From: Lysobacterales bacterium
Lineage (GTDB): Bacteria; Pseudomonadota; Gammaproteobacteria; Xanthomonadales; SZUA-38
Length of the DNA: 64,000 nucleotides
Assembly (NCBI GenBank): GCA_028285525.1
Contig: JANQOZ010000027.1
Location: 1 to 64,000 of the forward strand
Direction: 5' to 3'
In this document: in pieces, positions 18,169 to 26,623 of the stretch
Numbering within the stretch: position 1 is the stretch's first letter
How the letters are laid out: each line of letters opens with the position of its first letter
Program-made: the position numbers and the translations under genes
Notes under the pieces: generated by a model
Seen by the model: only the letters and a program-made list of their open reading frames with translations
Told to the model about the DNA's origin: nothing
Databases searched by the model: none

Positions 18169-19431
18169 CTATCCCAGCAGGAACAGGGAGATGCGCGGAA
18201 TAAAGGTTACCAGCACCAGCCCGGTCAGCATGATCAGCAGAAACGGAACGACGGCCTTGCAGATCGTCCAGAAGTCTTCCTTGAACGCCCCCATGGCCAC
18301 AATCAGGTTGAGGCCAAAAGGTGGCGTCAGGTAGCCGATCTCGAGATTGACGATCATCACGATGCCGAAGTGCACCGCGTCGATGCCCTGGGCTGCGGCT
18401 ACCGGTGCGAGCATGGGCGCCAGGATCAGCACCGCTGAGCCGATGTCCATCACCGTGCCGACCATCAGCAGGAAGAGATTGCTGGTGACCAGAAACTCCG
18501 TGGGGCTGGAGAACTGCTCCATAAACCAGGCGACCACCTGTTCCGGGATTCGCTCGTAGGTGAGAAACACATTCAGGCTCACCGCAAGCATCAGCACGGG
18601 AAACAGCGACCCCAGGAGCCGCGAGGTGTCGCCCACAACTTCATAGACCCCTTTAGCGCCCAGCTCGCGATGTACCAGCACCTCAACCAGCAGCGCGTAG
18701 ACCACCGCAACCGCGGCCGATTCCGTGGCCGTGAAGTGTCCGGAGTAGATGCCCCCCAGGATGATAACCGGCATCAGCAGCGACCAGATTCCCTCGCGCA
18801 GGGCGGTCACAATTTCCTTGAGGTCCCAGCTGCCGCCACGCTGATCCCAGTTTCGCACCACGGCGTAGGCGCTCAGCAGCGCGGTGAGGACCAGGGCAGG
18901 CCCGATGCCGGCGATAAACAGATCGGTGATCGACACCCGGGTCATCACGCCGTACAGAATCAGCGGAATGCTGGGCGGCACGATGATGCCGAGCGTCCCC
19001 GCAGCGCAGAGTGCGCCGAGGGAAAAAGCCCGGGAGTAGCCCGCCGCCAGCAGGGCTGGATACATCACGCTGCCCACGGCCAGCAGCGTCACGGTGGACG
19101 AACCGGAAATCGCTGCAAAAAGCGCACAGGCCAGCACCGTTGCCATCGCCATACCGCCCGGGATTGGCCCGGTCAGGGCCGCCACGAAGCGCACCAGCCG
19201 CGTTGCCATCGCGCCCCGCGACATGATCTGGCCCGACAGAATAAACAGCGGTATCGACAGCAGGACGTCCCGGTTCAATGCGTGCCAGGCATCCAGCAGA
19301 ATGAAGCTCGGATGGTCAGGACTCTGGCTGAGATAGACCCAGACGAGCGCAACGCCCAGCACCACTACCAGGGGCTGGCGCAGCACCAGCAGCGCCAGGA
19401 GAACCGCGGTCAGTGTGAGTGCGGCCAGCAC
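18169..19431 (-). CDS. dctM: TRAP transporter large permease subunit (DctM-type)
   Basis: This 420-residue, strongly hydrophobic protein has the DctM layout of about 12 membrane segments, with typical pieces such as LSIPLFILSGQIMSRGAMA, AISGSSTVTLLAVGSVMYPA, LGIIVPPSIPLILYG and GYLTPPFGLNLIVAMG. DctM is the sodium-driven translocation subunit that works with a small DctQ subunit and a periplasmic binding protein to import organic acids. dctQ lies just upstream (4-base gap). No binding protein gene is present anywhere in the window. Confidence 0.93.
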   Translation of the reverse strand: MLAALTLTAVLLALLVLRQPLVVVLGVALVWVYLSQSPDHPSFILLDAWHALNRDVLLSIPLFILSGQIMSRGAMATRLVRFVAALTGPIPGGMAMATVLACALFAAISGSSTVTLLAVGSVMYPALLAAGYSRAFSLGALCAAGTLGIIVPPSIPLILYGVMTRVSITDLFIAGIGPALVLTALLSAYAVVRNWDQRGGSWDLKEIVTALREGIWSLLMPVIILGGIYSGHFTATESAAVAVVYALLVEVLVHRELGAKGVYEVVGDTSRLLGSLFPVLMLAVSLNVFLTYERIPEQVVAWFMEQFSSPTEFLVTSNLFLLMVGTVMDIGSAVLILAPMLAPVAAAQGIDAVHFGIVMIVNLEIGYLTPPFGLNLIVAMGAFKEDFWTICKAVVPFLLIMLTGLVLVTFIPRISLFLLG

Positions 19432-19435
19432 GGGG

Positions 19436-19945
19436 TCAGGCCGCGGAGCGGGTCTGGTCGACGGGACGCCAGTCCGGATTCAGCGCGTAGGCGCCGTGCC
19501 GGATCGTGGCGATGGCAAAAGCCAGCGGGATGACCGCCATCATCGGCCATACCAGCACCCCGATCAGGACTGAGCGCTCTTCCAGCTGCAGGGCGCTGAA
19601 CGTGATTTTCCAGCCGAAAATGGCGAAGGCGGCAAAGAATGTCGCGGTCAGCGCTTCAGCCAGCCGGTTGATCTGGCGATCCCAGCTGGCCGGCAGCCAG
19701 CTGTCGGCAAAGCGCGGCCGCAGATGGGTGCCGGCGCTGGACGCCAGGCCCAGGCCGAGCATCACAACAAAGATATTGGCGTAGACGCCGGCCTGCCGCG
19801 CCCAGTGCAGGCCCACTCCGGTGGTCTCCCGCCACACCACGTCAGCAAAAATCGCCAGGACCATGAACGTAAATGCGGCAAAGGTTGCCGCTCGTTCGAA
19901 GCTGTCCAGGCGTTTAAGCCAGCCGGGTGTGGGGTGCTCCATCAA
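19436..19945 (-). CDS. dctQ: TRAP transporter small permease subunit (DctQ-type)
   Basis: The 169-residue protein has the four membrane segments of DctQ proteins and the family-like DVVWRETTGVGLHWARQAGVY region after the first segment. It forms the membrane complex with DctM and contacts the periplasmic binding protein. The ATG overlaps the stop of the DUF3598-like gene by four bases, and dctM follows four bases after the stop, so all three are one translational block. Confidence 0.88.
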   Translation of the reverse strand: MMEHPTPGWLKRLDSFERAATFAAFTFMVLAIFADVVWRETTGVGLHWARQAGVYANIFVVMLGLGLASSAGTHLRPRFADSWLPASWDRQINRLAEALTATFFAAFAIFGWKITFSALQLEERSVLIGVLVWPMMAVIPLAFAIATIRHGAYALNPDWRPVDQTRSAA

Positions 19946-20448
19946 AAGAAGGTGGCGATGTCCTTAAACGAATCGGTGGAATTCTCGTAGGCGGCCCAGT
20001 CATCGGAGACCCGCTGCTCATCGATCAGCGTGCGCTGATCGAGCTGGCCGTTTCGGAACCATTGCCAGACCCGGGAGCGGTACTTGCCGCAGTCGCTGAG
20101 CTGAATCATCTCATAAAGATAGAGTCCGGGATCATCGTTGCGAGTCCAGTGCAGCATGACCGTGCGGCCATACTCATCGAGCGGCACCTCAGCGGCCCAG
20201 CCGGTGATCTCGGTGTAGAAAATCAGCTTGCCGTTTTCGATCCGGGTCGGGAAATCCCGCACCTCGGTGCGACCGTCCGCCCAGAAATAGTTGTTGGTCT
20301 GATGGTATCGGTCCTCGGAGGGAAACCGACACAGCAGGCGCGACTTGTGTTCGCCCACGTTGTTGCCGTTGATATCGACGTAGCGATAGTAGCCTTCCCA
20401 AACCCCCTCATGTCGGGTCAGCAGGGGCATGGTGTCCTTCAGTGTCAT
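19942..20448 (-). CDS. DUF3598-like (lipocalin-type fold) protein
   Basis: The 168-residue soluble protein begins LTRHEGVWEGYYRYVD and continues with SEDRYHQTNNYFWADGRTEV, GRTVMLHWTRND and YRSRVWQWFRNGQLDQRTLI. This pattern of beta-strands with many aromatic residues resembles DUF3598-like calycin proteins found next to catabolic genes. Its role is unknown; binding of a hydrophobic ligand would suit the fold. The ATG at 20448 is two bases beyond the stop of the tandem hydrolase, and its own stop overlaps dctQ, so it is firmly part of the operon. Confidence 0.65.
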   Translation of the reverse strand: MTLKDTMPLLTRHEGVWEGYYRYVDINGNNVGEHKSRLLCRFPSEDRYHQTNNYFWADGRTEVRDFPTRIENGKLIFYTEITGWAAEVPLDEYGRTVMLHWTRNDDPGLYLYEMIQLSDCGKYRSRVWQWFRNGQLDQRTLIDEQRVSDDWAAYENSTDSFKDIATFF

Positions 20449-20450
20449 AG

Positions 20451-22037
20451 TTAGTTGTCCAGCGTTTCGGGAAGTTGATGAAGTTGGATGGGCGATTCCC
20501 ACGGGGCATCGGGGAACGCCTTGCGGGCCGCATCCCCGAGAGGGGTCTCGGCCAGCGTCAGCCAGCGAGCGTCATCCGGATCGGGCACGGAAAGCGAAGC
20601 CAGCTGCGCAAGCGTTGATTTCAGGTCGGCGCACGCCAGCACGGCCTTAAGCTGCGTGGTTAAGGTTTCACCGTCGAGGACGGGCGTTCCCTTCACCGCG
20701 TGCTCGGGCTGCGTGCTGTACCACGGCGAAAACATCTGCCGCATCCGCAGCCAGTGCCAGATCTCCAGCCAGTGAGCGCCGCTCGATCGAGGCTCAAGGT
20801 CGGGCAGGGCGTCGTCCGAGGCGTCGACGGGACGGGGGTTGAGGAGCGTGATGGTGCAGCCGAAACGTTCTCGGAGCAGGCCTGCCAGCACCGCGGACTC
20901 CCCGAGCGCCAGGACCGGCAGCGGCCCACCGGCGACTTCGGTAAGCCGTTCGTAGAGTGTGGTGATTTCTGCCGCCAGGTCATCGGACGGGCCGCTCGCG
21001 CCATGCCCCGGCAGGTCGGGCGTGAAGCAGCGCGCTGTGGTTCCGAGAACCGTAGCCAGCGGCTGCGCCGTCTGTGAGTCGAACCCGGGCTGGTGAAGCA
21101 GCAGCAGCGGCGGCCCGTTCCCGGTCACCCGCAGATGGAAGCCGTCGAGGTAGGTTCGCGGCGCTTCAGCCGGCGTGCCGCCGGTGCCGGTCAATCCGTT
21201 CGCCGCCTGATTGCGGTGATGGGTGACGGCGTGGATCAGACCAGAGATCCGGTCGCCCATCGTCGGGCCACAAACCTGCATGCGGAAATGCGCCGGAATC
21301 TCGTATTCGTCGAGCTTGTCGGTGTATGGCTTGATGATGCTGCCGGCCCAGCGCATCACGGTCGTCGGCACGGTCACCGCCAGCAGGCGCTCCGCTTTCT
21401 CATTGAAAAACGCCTCCCGGTAGGCCAAAGCATAGCTGGGGCCGGCGTCCAGAATCTGCCGGGCGAAAGCGTCGGTGAACGAAGCATCCAGGCCGGCGTT
21501 CGGAAGGCGGGCTGTCGGGTCCTGCCAGGGGAAAAACAGCAGCTGATCCCGAGCCAGCGCCCACGTTCTCGTGAGGTGGCCACCGAGGTCATCGACGGAC
21601 AGATCGGGGAAGTAACCCTCAGTGATCGCTTCGCGGTCGGCATCGCTGAAGTGAGCGGCGTTGTCCGCGATCAGAAAACTGCACCGGTCCGGGTAGGCGC
21701 GGGCATACTCAATCGCAATCTGTGCACCCGTTGCCGTGCCGTAGACCCCAACGCGCGCGTAGCCCATAGCGCGGCGAAAGCCTTCAACCGCCTCCACGTA
21801 GGCGCCGAGACCCTGGCCCTCGGGGCTTTCGGGCAGCGGGTCCGACTGCCCGTAGCCCGGCGTGTCGAGCGCCAGCACCGTCGCGTGCGGCGCCAGCGCC
21901 TCAGCCAGCGGCACCAGGGACTTTGAGGACAGCGGCGAGGCGTGCAGCATGATGAGCGGCGGACCGTCGCCGGCAGCGCGATAGTGAATCAGGCGCGGTC
22001 GGTCGACCGTGCCGATATTGGCGTATGCACAACGCAT
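20451..22037 (-). CDS. Tandem alpha/beta-hydrolase fusion with degenerate first nucleophile
   Basis: The 528-residue protein holds two alpha/beta-hydrolase domains in one chain (about 15-280 and 295-528). Both begin alike: PPLIMLHASPLS and PPLLLLHQPGFD, followed by LDTPGYGQSD and PDLPGHGASG. In the first, the nucleophile elbow reads GTATG at residues 100-104, so alanine 102 stands where serine is expected. In the second it reads GESAV, with serine 381 but valine instead of the last glycine. It might be a hydrolase with only the second site, or a non-hydrolytic lyase or binding protein. It lies between a flavin oxidase (12-base gap) and the DUF3598-like gene. Confidence 0.75.
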   Translation of the reverse strand: MRCAYANIGTVDRPRLIHYRAAGDGPPLIMLHASPLSSKSLVPLAEALAPHATVLALDTPGYGQSDPLPESPEGQGLGAYVEAVEGFRRAMGYARVGVYGTATGAQIAIEYARAYPDRCSFLIADNAAHFSDADREAITEGYFPDLSVDDLGGHLTRTWALARDQLLFFPWQDPTARLPNAGLDASFTDAFARQILDAGPSYALAYREAFFNEKAERLLAVTVPTTVMRWAGSIIKPYTDKLDEYEIPAHFRMQVCGPTMGDRISGLIHAVTHHRNQAANGLTGTGGTPAEAPRTYLDGFHLRVTGNGPPLLLLHQPGFDSQTAQPLATVLGTTARCFTPDLPGHGASGPSDDLAAEITTLYERLTEVAGGPLPVLALGESAVLAGLLRERFGCTITLLNPRPVDASDDALPDLEPRSSGAHWLEIWHWLRMRQMFSPWYSTQPEHAVKGTPVLDGETLTTQLKAVLACADLKSTLAQLASLSVPDPDDARWLTLAETPLGDAARKAFPDAPWESPIQLHQLPETLDN

Positions 22038-22049
22038 GACTTGGGGGCG

Positions 22050-23654
22050 TCAGGAACCGCTGTCGGTATCGCCGGCACCCAGTCCGAGACTGCCCGGGTT
22101 AATCCGATGGGCGGGGTCGAGGGCCTGCTTGATCTCGTTCAGGGCTTGCCAGGAACGGGGGTTGATCTGATTCAGCGGGTAGGTCTTGCCGACCTGCAGA
22201 TGAGCCGCACCGGCCGCCGCAAAGATGTCCACCATCGCCTTGCGCAGCCGCTGCACTTCGGCCCGCGCCGCCAGGTCTTCGTCAAATCCCTTCAGCCGCT
22301 TGCGGACCGGCGCTTCGACCGTCAGATCGTGAAGCTCTTTCATCGCGTCGGGCCAGAAGAAGACCGGCTCCAGGCAGAAACAGTTGGTCGACACGGTCGC
22401 AAACAGGTAACCAACCTGAATCTGATGCCGCTCGATGGTCTCCGCCTCACGCTCCTCCAGTTCATGAATCTGCCGGGTGACCTCGGCAACCTTGGAGTGG
22501 GGCAACATCGCGTGGATCGGGGCCCAGCGCTCGCCGTTCGGTCCGACCACGTTGTTCAGCGGGGTGAACGGGTTGGCGCGAAGGATTCTGGGGATCGAGT
22601 CGTCCAGCGCTCGGCCCTCAAAGCCCTGACAGATACTCGTGATATCGCTGGCCGCCGCATCGGCCGCGGCAGCAACCCGCTCCTCTACCATGAGGTGGAG
22701 TGAGTACTCCGCATCCTCCATGAACCGCCGGCCGGCCATGGCCACCTTCAGGCCGCTCTTGATAGCGCCGCCGACCGACCCGCTGGCCTTCATCACGCCC
22801 GCGAGTGACTTGACGTCCTTGGCGAGGCTTTCCCGCTGCATGCGCATACCCGACAGACAGGGATCGAAGGCAAAACATTCCATCGCGAGGCCCTGACGAG
22901 CGACTTCGCTCATGGCCGTCAGCAGCTTCTTGTAGTCGTCGAAGGCAAAAGACAGGTAGCGCCGTTCCTCAAGCTCCGGGATCAGCCGGAAGGTTGCGCT
23001 GGCCTTCAGGCCCAGCGCGCCGTTGTCACCACTGAACAGACCGGTCAGGTCGGGGCCGTAGTGCCGGAAGAAAGGGCTGCCGTTCGGCTGTGCGCCGGCA
23101 CCGGTTGCGAGCACCTGGCCGTCGGCCATTACGACCTCCATGCCGATCACGGAGTCAACGCAGGTCCCGAACTGGCCCGAACCCCAGAAAATTGAGTTCT
23201 GGGACAGGCCACCGCCGACGGTCGCCGTGATTCCGGAAAGCGTTCCCCAGTAGGGCGTGCGCAGCCCGGTTCCTTTCAGCGCATCGTGCAGGTCCATCCA
23301 GGTGCAGCCGCACTGGACGGTGACGTACATGTCCTGCTCGTTCACCTCGAGCACCTTGTTCATGCCGGACATGTCGACCAGGACCGAGCCGGGCTGCACC
23401 GCCAGATAGCCGGAGGTGTAAGACATCCCGCCACCGCGTGCGATCACCGCCTGGCCCGCCGCCGCTGCCGCCGCGACGATCTGGCTCAGCTGCTCGGTGC
23501 TCTCGGGACGCACCACCACCGCAACGGGTTCGCCGTGTTTATAAACGTCTTGAGACATCAAAGTGATGGTCTCGTCGTCCACCGCCACGCGGTCAGCGCC
23601 GAGCAGGTGAATGAGTTGGTCTGTCAAAGTGTCGTTGGAGCGAGCCTGAGCCAT
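22050..23654 (-). CDS. FAD-binding oxidase/dehydrogenase, VAO/p-cresol methylhydroxylase type (paralogue)
   Basis: The 534-residue protein has the same motif order as the oxidase at 12836: AVIARGGGMSYTSGYL, LVDMSGMNKVLEV, VQCGCTWMDLHDALKGTGLR, YWGTLSGITATVGGGLSQN, and LFSGDNGALGLKASATFRL. It should bind FAD covalently or tightly and oxidise an alcohol or phenolic substrate. It is the first gene of the ten-gene minus-strand unit and reads away from the palindrome at 23694-23723, so its level is probably controlled there together with the divergent reductase at 23739. Confidence 0.87.
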   Translation of the reverse strand: MAQARSNDTLTDQLIHLLGADRVAVDDETITLMSQDVYKHGEPVAVVVRPESTEQLSQIVAAAAAAGQAVIARGGGMSYTSGYLAVQPGSVLVDMSGMNKVLEVNEQDMYVTVQCGCTWMDLHDALKGTGLRTPYWGTLSGITATVGGGLSQNSIFWGSGQFGTCVDSVIGMEVVMADGQVLATGAGAQPNGSPFFRHYGPDLTGLFSGDNGALGLKASATFRLIPELEERRYLSFAFDDYKKLLTAMSEVARQGLAMECFAFDPCLSGMRMQRESLAKDVKSLAGVMKASGSVGGAIKSGLKVAMAGRRFMEDAEYSLHLMVEERVAAAADAAASDITSICQGFEGRALDDSIPRILRANPFTPLNNVVGPNGERWAPIHAMLPHSKVAEVTRQIHELEEREAETIERHQIQVGYLFATVSTNCFCLEPVFFWPDAMKELHDLTVEAPVRKRLKGFDEDLAARAEVQRLRKAMVDIFAAAGAAHLQVGKTYPLNQINPRSWQALNEIKQALDPAHRINPGSLGLGAGDTDSGS

Positions 23655-23693
23655 GAGCGTGCCGTTCTGTTAGAGAGATTTTTCTGGGGAAAA

Positions 23694-23723
23694 GTTAAAT
23701 GTACTATATCTATAACATTTAAC
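23694..23723. promoter_or_regulatory. 30-bp operator-like palindrome in a divergent promoter
   Basis: GTTAAATGT (23694-23702) and ACATTTAAC (23715-23723) are exact reverse complements around a 12-base AT-rich core, in an 84-base gap between the flavin oxidase start (23654) and the reductase start (23739). A symmetrical site in this position is typical for a TetR-, GntR- or LysR-type regulator that controls both directions. No such regulator gene is adjacent. Confidence 0.6.
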
Positions 23724-23738
23724 CACAGGTCCGGATGC

Positions 23739-24728
23739 ATGGATAACAGGCAGATTGTGTTGAAAACGCGAAGCCAGGGGGTGCCGAGCCCAACCGATTT
23801 TGAGCTGATCACCGGCGAGGCCGGGCGCCCGGTGGAAGGGAAAATGCTCTGCAAAACCCTGTACATCAGCCTAGACCCCTACCTCCGCGGGAAAATCAGC
23901 GGCCGCCACCTCTCTGGTGCCATCCAGCCGGGAGAGCTGATGCTCAGCGAAACCGTCTCCCAGGTGATCGAATCCCAGCATCCCGACTTCAGCGAAGGAG
24001 ACATCGTGGCCGCCTTCACCGGCTGGGAGGAATACCCGATTGTCGATGGCGCCCTGGCGCGGAAGGTCGACCCCTCGCTCGGACCGGTCTCGACCACGCT
24101 CGGCATTCTCGGGATGCCCGGACTGACCGCCTACGCGGGACTGATGAGGCTCGGCGAGCCCAAGGCCGGCGACACCGTTTTGGTCTCGGCGGCCACCGGA
24201 CCCGTTGGCTCGATGGTCGGCCAGATCGCGAGACTCCAGGGATGTCGGGTTGTCGGCGTGGCGGGCTCGGAAGTCAAATGCACCTGGGCCGTTGAACAGG
24301 CTGGCTTCGACGCCTGCATCAACTACAAGACCCAGGATGTGCGCGAGGCGCTGAAGCAGGCATGCCCCGACGGCATAGACGTCTACTTCGATAACGTTGG
24401 TGGCGACCTGCTGCAGGCGGCCATGGAGCAGCTCGCCATCGGCGCCCGCGTGGTGCTTTGCGGCCTTATGGCCCAATACAACAGCGACGACATGCCGCCG
24501 GGCCCCAACCCTGCCTGGACGATCAAAGCCCGGGCAACGGTGCGAGGGATGGTGGTGTACGACCACGAGGACGCGCGCGGCGAATTCGAAAAGGCGGTCA
24601 GCGGTTGGATTCGTGACGGCCAGATCCAGTATCTGGAAGACTCGGCCGACGGCATTGAGAACGCGCCCGAACATTTCTGTCGACTGATGCGCGGCGAGAA
24701 CGTCGGCAAAGCGATGGTAGCCCTCTGA
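23739..24728 (+). CDS. NADP-dependent oxidoreductase, MDR zinc-independent (CurA/alkenal reductase type)
   Basis: The 329-residue protein has the medium-chain reductase fold of the leukotriene-B4 dehydrogenase/CurA group: TLYISLDPYLRGKISG, GMPGLTAYAGLMRLGEPKAGD, the Rossmann motif SAATGPVGSMVGQIA, and DGIDVYFDNVGGDLLQAA. Zinc ligands are absent as usual. Members reduce the carbon-carbon double bond of enones with NADPH. It is divergent from the ten-gene catabolic unit across a perfect palindrome, suggesting coregulation. A paralogue lies at 35666-36712. Confidence 0.88.
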   Translation: MDNRQIVLKTRSQGVPSPTDFELITGEAGRPVEGKMLCKTLYISLDPYLRGKISGRHLSGAIQPGELMLSETVSQVIESQHPDFSEGDIVAAFTGWEEYPIVDGALARKVDPSLGPVSTTLGILGMPGLTAYAGLMRLGEPKAGDTVLVSAATGPVGSMVGQIARLQGCRVVGVAGSEVKCTWAVEQAGFDACINYKTQDVREALKQACPDGIDVYFDNVGGDLLQAAMEQLAIGARVVLCGLMAQYNSDDMPPGPNPAWTIKARATVRGMVVYDHEDARGEFEKAVSGWIRDGQIQYLEDSADGIENAPEHFCRLMRGENVGKAMVAL

Positions 24729-24756
24729 CCGAACTCGATGGCTGCGGGCTCGCGGC

Positions 24757-25632
24757 GTGACGGCCCGTACTTACCGCGTGGCGCTTGTGGAGCTGCACCT
24801 GGCGGTGCTGCTTTTCGGGCTCGCCGCCGTGCTGGGCAAAGCGATTACCGCCGGCGCGCTGCTGATCGTTTTTGGCCGTTCCGCGGTCGCTGCACTCACG
24901 CTGGGACTGGGGCTTAAGCTACAGCGGCAGTCGCTAAGCCTGCCGCAAGCCAGCCGGGCGGGCCTGCTCGCCAGCGGCGTGCTGCTGGCCATTCACTGGC
25001 TGGCTTTCTTCCACGCAATCAACCTTTCCAGCGTTGCGGTCGGCGTGATCGGTTACGCCACGGCGCCTCTGTTTGTGGTGATGCTGGAACCGCTGGTGAG
25101 CGGGACGCGGCTTCGGCCGGTTGACAGCCTGACCGCGCTGGCGGTGCTGCTGGGCCTCTTCCTCGTCGCGGCACCGGACGACGCGTCCACTCGCCTCACC
25201 GCCCTGGGTTGGGCCATCTTTTCCGGCTTCAGCTTTGCCCTGTTGACGCTGCTGAACCGACACCTCGTCCAGGGGGTTTCTTTTCTACGCGTGGCGTTCT
25301 GCCAGCAGGCTGGCGCCTCGGCCTGTTTGCTGCCGGTTGTGATCCTGCTCCGTGAACCGCTGCCCGGGGCCCGGGACATACTGCTGATCTGCATATTGGG
25401 ACTCGCATGCAGCGCGCTGGCGCAGACGCTGTTTGTCAAATCGCTGGGCCGGTTAAGAGCTCAGCTGGCCAGCGTGGTGAGCGGACTGGAGCCGGTATAC
25501 GCCATCGTTCTCGCGGCGTTGCTGCTCGGAGATCGACCCGCAGGCCTGACGCTGCTCGGCGCCGGGATTGTGCTGCTTGCGGTGACGGCGGCGACGCGGC
25601 TGCACCCGGCACCGCGGGCGTCAGACCCCTGA
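24757..25632 (+). CDS. EamA/DMT family transporter
   Basis: The 291-residue protein has ten hydrophobic segments in two EamA repeats, with SGVLLAIHWLAFFHAINLSS in the first half and SVVSGLEPVYAIVLAALLLG in the second. These are inner-membrane exporters of metabolites; the cargo is unknown. The start is a GTG at 24757, 28 bases after the reductase stop, with no strong ribosome site. Its stop faces the end of the next minus-strand gene with only ten bases between. Confidence 0.85.
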   Translation: MTARTYRVALVELHLAVLLFGLAAVLGKAITAGALLIVFGRSAVAALTLGLGLKLQRQSLSLPQASRAGLLASGVLLAIHWLAFFHAINLSSVAVGVIGYATAPLFVVMLEPLVSGTRLRPVDSLTALAVLLGLFLVAAPDDASTRLTALGWAIFSGFSFALLTLLNRHLVQGVSFLRVAFCQQAGASACLLPVVILLREPLPGARDILLICILGLACSALAQTLFVKSLGRLRAQLASVVSGLEPVYAIVLAALLLGDRPAGLTLLGAGIVLLAVTAATRLHPAPRASDP

Positions 25633-25642
25633 CGCCGTCGGT

Positions 25643-26299
25643 TCAGAACGAGGGTTTGTCGATACCCAGCCAGGCGGCCGCCAGAACCAGCGCGTAGATC
25701 GCCAGCACGGCCCAGTACACCGGGCCGATCGCTTTACTGTACGCGGCGTTCCGCTCGTCGGTGGCGCCTTCGGTAACGATCCCCAGAAACGCTTCCACCG
25801 CGGGTTTGAAAAGGATATCGAGCACCACACCCGCGACAAAAATCAGACCGACGCTGAGCACCTTGAGCGCCAGCCAGGTTGGCGTGCTGTCGCCCAGCAG
25901 CATGCCGATCGCGACGCCGCTCACGAACAGAGCCAGCAGTGCGTTAGCGCCGAAGTTGAACAACATGACCCGCTGCTCGAGCGGCGTTTCGGGATTCAGA
26001 AATCCCACCCAGAGGATCAACGCCCATAGGAGTCCGGCGGCCCAGACCGCCGTCAGGACAACGCTCGAAAGCTCAACCAGGCCCAGCTGCGAAGCCAGCG
26101 TCAGGCCCGAAGGTAGGATCAGCGTCAGCGCCGTGCGAGGCATTCGGTCCAGGACCATCGCGAGCTTGAGGACAGTCACCCGCGTTTCCACGGACAGATC
26201 GGTGCGTTCCGTGACCTTGGCGCCCAGAAAGACCCCAAGGTCTGTGCCCAGCCAGAACACCAGCAGAAGAATATGAAAGAAGATCAGGAGGCTATACAC
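25643..26299 (-). CDS. Unknown membrane protein (CopD/DUF2269-like layout)
   Basis: The 218-residue protein has about six membrane segments. The start MYSLLIFFHILLLVFWLGTD, with a histidine in the first helix, and the overall layout recall CopD/DUF2269-type proteins, but the match is too weak to name a function. It is the last gene of a minus-strand group with the 93-residue protein and the methyltransferase, and it converges on the EamA transporter. Confidence 0.6.
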   Translation of the reverse strand: MYSLLIFFHILLLVFWLGTDLGVFLGAKVTERTDLSVETRVTVLKLAMVLDRMPRTALTLILPSGLTLASQLGLVELSSVVLTAVWAAGLLWALILWVGFLNPETPLEQRVMLFNFGANALLALFVSGVAIGMLLGDSTPTWLALKVLSVGLIFVAGVVLDILFKPAVEAFLGIVTEGATDERNAAYSKAIGPVYWAVLAIYALVLAAAWLGIDKPSF

Positions 26300-26341
26300 G
26301 GATTGTTCCCCGGGCGTGGTGGTTGTCGGACCGAAACGGCT

Positions 26342-26623
26342 TCAGCTTTCGATGTTGCGCGCGGCGCCGAGAACGTCGCGGATCAGCTTCGCCGAGGCGG
26401 CGTCCAGCGCAGCGCTGTCGGCCTCGGAAAACTCAAACTCTTCGACATCGTTTTCGCCGAGCACCTGCTTCTCAACGAGCAGTTTTTCCAGCGCGGCATA
26501 GCGCTCGCGAAGCGCCCAGTGCTCCTCGAGCAGCCGCGTGACGATCGCCAGAAGCCGGTCGACGTCAGGGTCGTCATAGAATGACTTGCGTCCGCCGCGC
26601 ACCTCACGCGACAGATCACTCAC
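26342..26623 (-). CDS. Small hypothetical protein, coiled-coil-like
   Basis: The 93-residue, acidic protein is mostly helical, with a leucine-rich stretch LLAIVTRLLEEHWALRERYA that could form a coiled coil. I recognise no family. It starts with a GTG inside the end of the methyltransferase gene (8-base overlap, GTGAGTGA), which makes coupled translation likely. It may be an accessory subunit of the methyltransferase. Confidence 0.6.
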   Translation of the reverse strand: MSDLSREVRGGRKSFYDDPDVDRLLAIVTRLLEEHWALRERYAALEKLLVEKQVLGENDVEEFEFSEADSAALDAASAKLIRDVLGAARNIES

